In this document: positions 62,477 to 64,000 of the stretch, one piece after another
Position numbering within the stretch: the stretch's first letter is position 1
Layout of the letters: each line of letters starts with the position of its first letter
Source: Larix kaempferi
Taxonomy: Eukaryota; Streptophyta; Pinopsida; Pinales; Pinaceae
DNA: 64,000 nucleotides
Reading direction: 5' to 3'
NCBI GenBank assembly: GCA_027924585.1
Contig: BSBM01000361.1
Location: 40,254,501 to 40,318,500, forward strand
Notes under the pieces: generated by a model
Databases searched by the model: none
What the model saw: only the letters and a program-made list of their open reading frames with translations
Told to the model about the DNA's origin: nothing
Translations under genes and position numbers: made by a program

Positions 62477-64000
62477 TGTAACATACCATTTTTGCTAAAA
62501 AAAAATTATGTTGGAAACATTATGTTAACTTTTATTGTAAAGTTTTATATTGGACAAGTGTCCAAGGATGACAGTAATTGTGCACTATTTTATTATTTAA
62601 TAAATTTAATAGGAGACAAACACCTAAGGGGACTATTGAAAGAGTGTTTACTGACCAACTAAGTGGAATGAAATATGGGGTAGAAGGCAATGGACAAATG
62701 GCAGTATCATGATGCAACTAACTAGCTGTTGGTATGGGACAACTCCCTTGAAATGTGGTCATAGTGCCCTGGAAGGTGGGACTGGAGATTGAGGCTCATT
62801 CATTCAAAACTGACCACTAAAGATCTAGGAAGTCTATATAATAGCCATCGAATTATGAACTGAGGTTCATCACTTTTCCTTACGAGGAAATTTACCTTGG
62901 GGTTTTGTTGTGCTTGCACCCAAGAGATTCGATGAGGGGATATGCTGAGTTTTTTTATCATGGTGTAAGTCTGCCTATTATACTACTGAGTGCAGAAGTT
63001 ACATTGCTGAGTGCAGAAGGCATATTTTGAGTGCATAAGTTATACTACTGATTGTAGAAGTTATATTACTAAGTGCCTTGCTTCTACACAGATTCCATCT
63101 ACTTAGTGGTTCAGTAAGCAAGCTCGGGGGTCCAAAGGAAGCAAGTAGTTTTGGCTGCTTCTTCTAGAAAAAGTTGGGAGGAATAGGCCTCCTTGGGTGT
63201 TTGTCGGCCCTATCTTCATTTACAGGTTCTACTTGTCTTTTCTAATTCTAAGTAGTTAAAATTTCTATCTACAATTATTGAATTACTGTTTTCAAGGATA
63301 TTATTAAACAAATGGATTTATTTTAGTTTATGACCTAATTAGGATTCTGTATAGTAATGATTATGTAAGATGAATTGAATAAAATATTTCTCTGCATTTT
63401 TCTCCATGCTAATGGTTATGCATCGTACTCTAGTACAGAGAAGAGATTAAGGTAGATAAATTCATAGGAATATTTCCAAATAAATGAGAAGATCAATACT
63501 GTTGTATTTCATTAGTTTTTCTTAACTTTAATATTTTGTATTAAATAATATAATTCTACGTCTTTCTCTTATCATTCCTTTCATCAATCAATTGTTTAAG
63601 GTTCACTGTATTTTTATTTCACAATTTTTTATTGAAATAACAGATGCAAAATAATTATTTCCTAAGTACATAGTACTGTTATTCAATACTGCTAGGAAGT
63701 AAATATAATCACATAAACAAACAAAACTCTTTCTATTACAAACAATGCATAATTATTTAGCACTAATATTTATGCACAGTATTCATTTTCTGTTATATTA
63801 TTTATTTATTTAAACTACAATTAATCCCATTCACATTCAGCATAGGATTAGAAACCCTAGCTTGTGGCTTCATCATTTTCCATATTTATCGCAACTATTA
63901 AAACAAAGAACTATTATGTTATCCAAAACAGAGTTTCGTTTAAAAAAACTGAAACATCATGACAAGTTTGTACCCTTCACTTATCAAACCCTAGAAATAT
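62477..64000 (+). repeat. Tekay LTR 3, first 1524 bp (cut by window end)
   Basis: Begins TGTAACATACCA. In the first 250 bp it resembles LTR 1 at several sites (GGTAGAAGGCAATGGACAA). From about 62760 it is closer to LTR 2 (GGAGATTGAGGCTCATTC, TATATAATAGCC). Confidence 0.9.

Larger units (their letters stand above)
46802..64000 (+). mobile_element. Tekay/Del-type chromovirus tandem: LTR-internal-LTR-internal-LTR
   Basis: Three homologous LTRs (46802-51131, 54708-59029, 62477 onward) in the same orientation enclose two internal regions of about 3.5 kb. Each internal region has a tRNA-Met PBS, gag, RNase H, integrase with a chromodomain, and a polypurine tract, but no protease and almost no RT. 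A chromodomain after integrase plus very long LTRs fits the Tekay/Del clade. The right end lies outside the window. Confidence 0.88.

Overview
This window is nuclear DNA from a land plant with a retrotransposon-rich genome. The evidence is plant-type Ty1/copia and Ty3/gypsy pol domains, plant primer-binding sites (initiator tRNA-Met, tRNA-Asp, tRNA-Arg types) and degenerate TTTAGGG-like repeats. I recognise no host protein-coding gene, rRNA or tRNA. Nearly all of the 64 kb is nested or abutting LTR retrotransposons plus one minisatellite array. The species cannot be named from the sequence.

Layout. (1) 1-4573, minus strand: 5' part of a Tat/Ogre-like Ty3/gypsy element ('M1': LTR, tRNA-Arg-like PBS, long leader, Gly/Pro-rich gag running off the left edge). 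(2) 4574-16198, plus strand: a decayed element of the same gag family ('P1': gag, retropepsin, zinc knuckles), split by (3) a young 7.24-kb copia insertion ('Copia-A', 7257-14497, TSD TTGTC) that kept only RT remnants and RNase H. Behind its RNase H gene it carries two unusual structured tandem arrays. (4) 16199-26699, minus strand: a truncated Ty3/gypsy element ('M2') whose multi-zinc-knuckle gag is split by (5) an almost intact 6.16-kb copia element ('Copia-B', 17147-23310, TSD GATTC). (6) 26700-28199: unassigned AT-rich DNA with a cluster of small inverted repeats. (7) 28200-31649 and 45023-46796: one GA-rich, TTTAGGG-like minisatellite array, split by (8) a 13.36-kb Athila-like element (31655-45017, TSD ATTGG) with a long extra coding region after integrase. 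(9) 46802-64000: a head-to-tail Tekay/Del-type chromovirus tandem, LTR-internal-LTR-internal-LTR, with about 4.3-kb LTRs. Both internal regions share one deletion that removed protease and nearly all of RT.

How the pieces work together. Copia-B is the only element with a near-complete gag-pol frame (one late stop). Copia-A and the Tekay pair are defective and, if they moved in this form, needed enzymes supplied in trans. LTR comparison by eye gives an order of age: Copia-A (4 differences in 604 bp) and Copia-B (6 in 744) are young, the Athila-like element is older (about 5% in the stretch compared), and the Tekay LTRs are older or mixed (about 10% for LTR 1 versus LTR 2 in the first 385 bp).

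The most unusual signal is inside Copia-A at 12210-13051: about 25 mini-hairpins with a common ATC-AGGNN-GAT core whose outer stem bases change together on both arms. A two-tier repeat of about 117 bp follows it. The Athila-like extra coding region and the three-LTR Tekay tandem with a shared deletion are the next most interesting.
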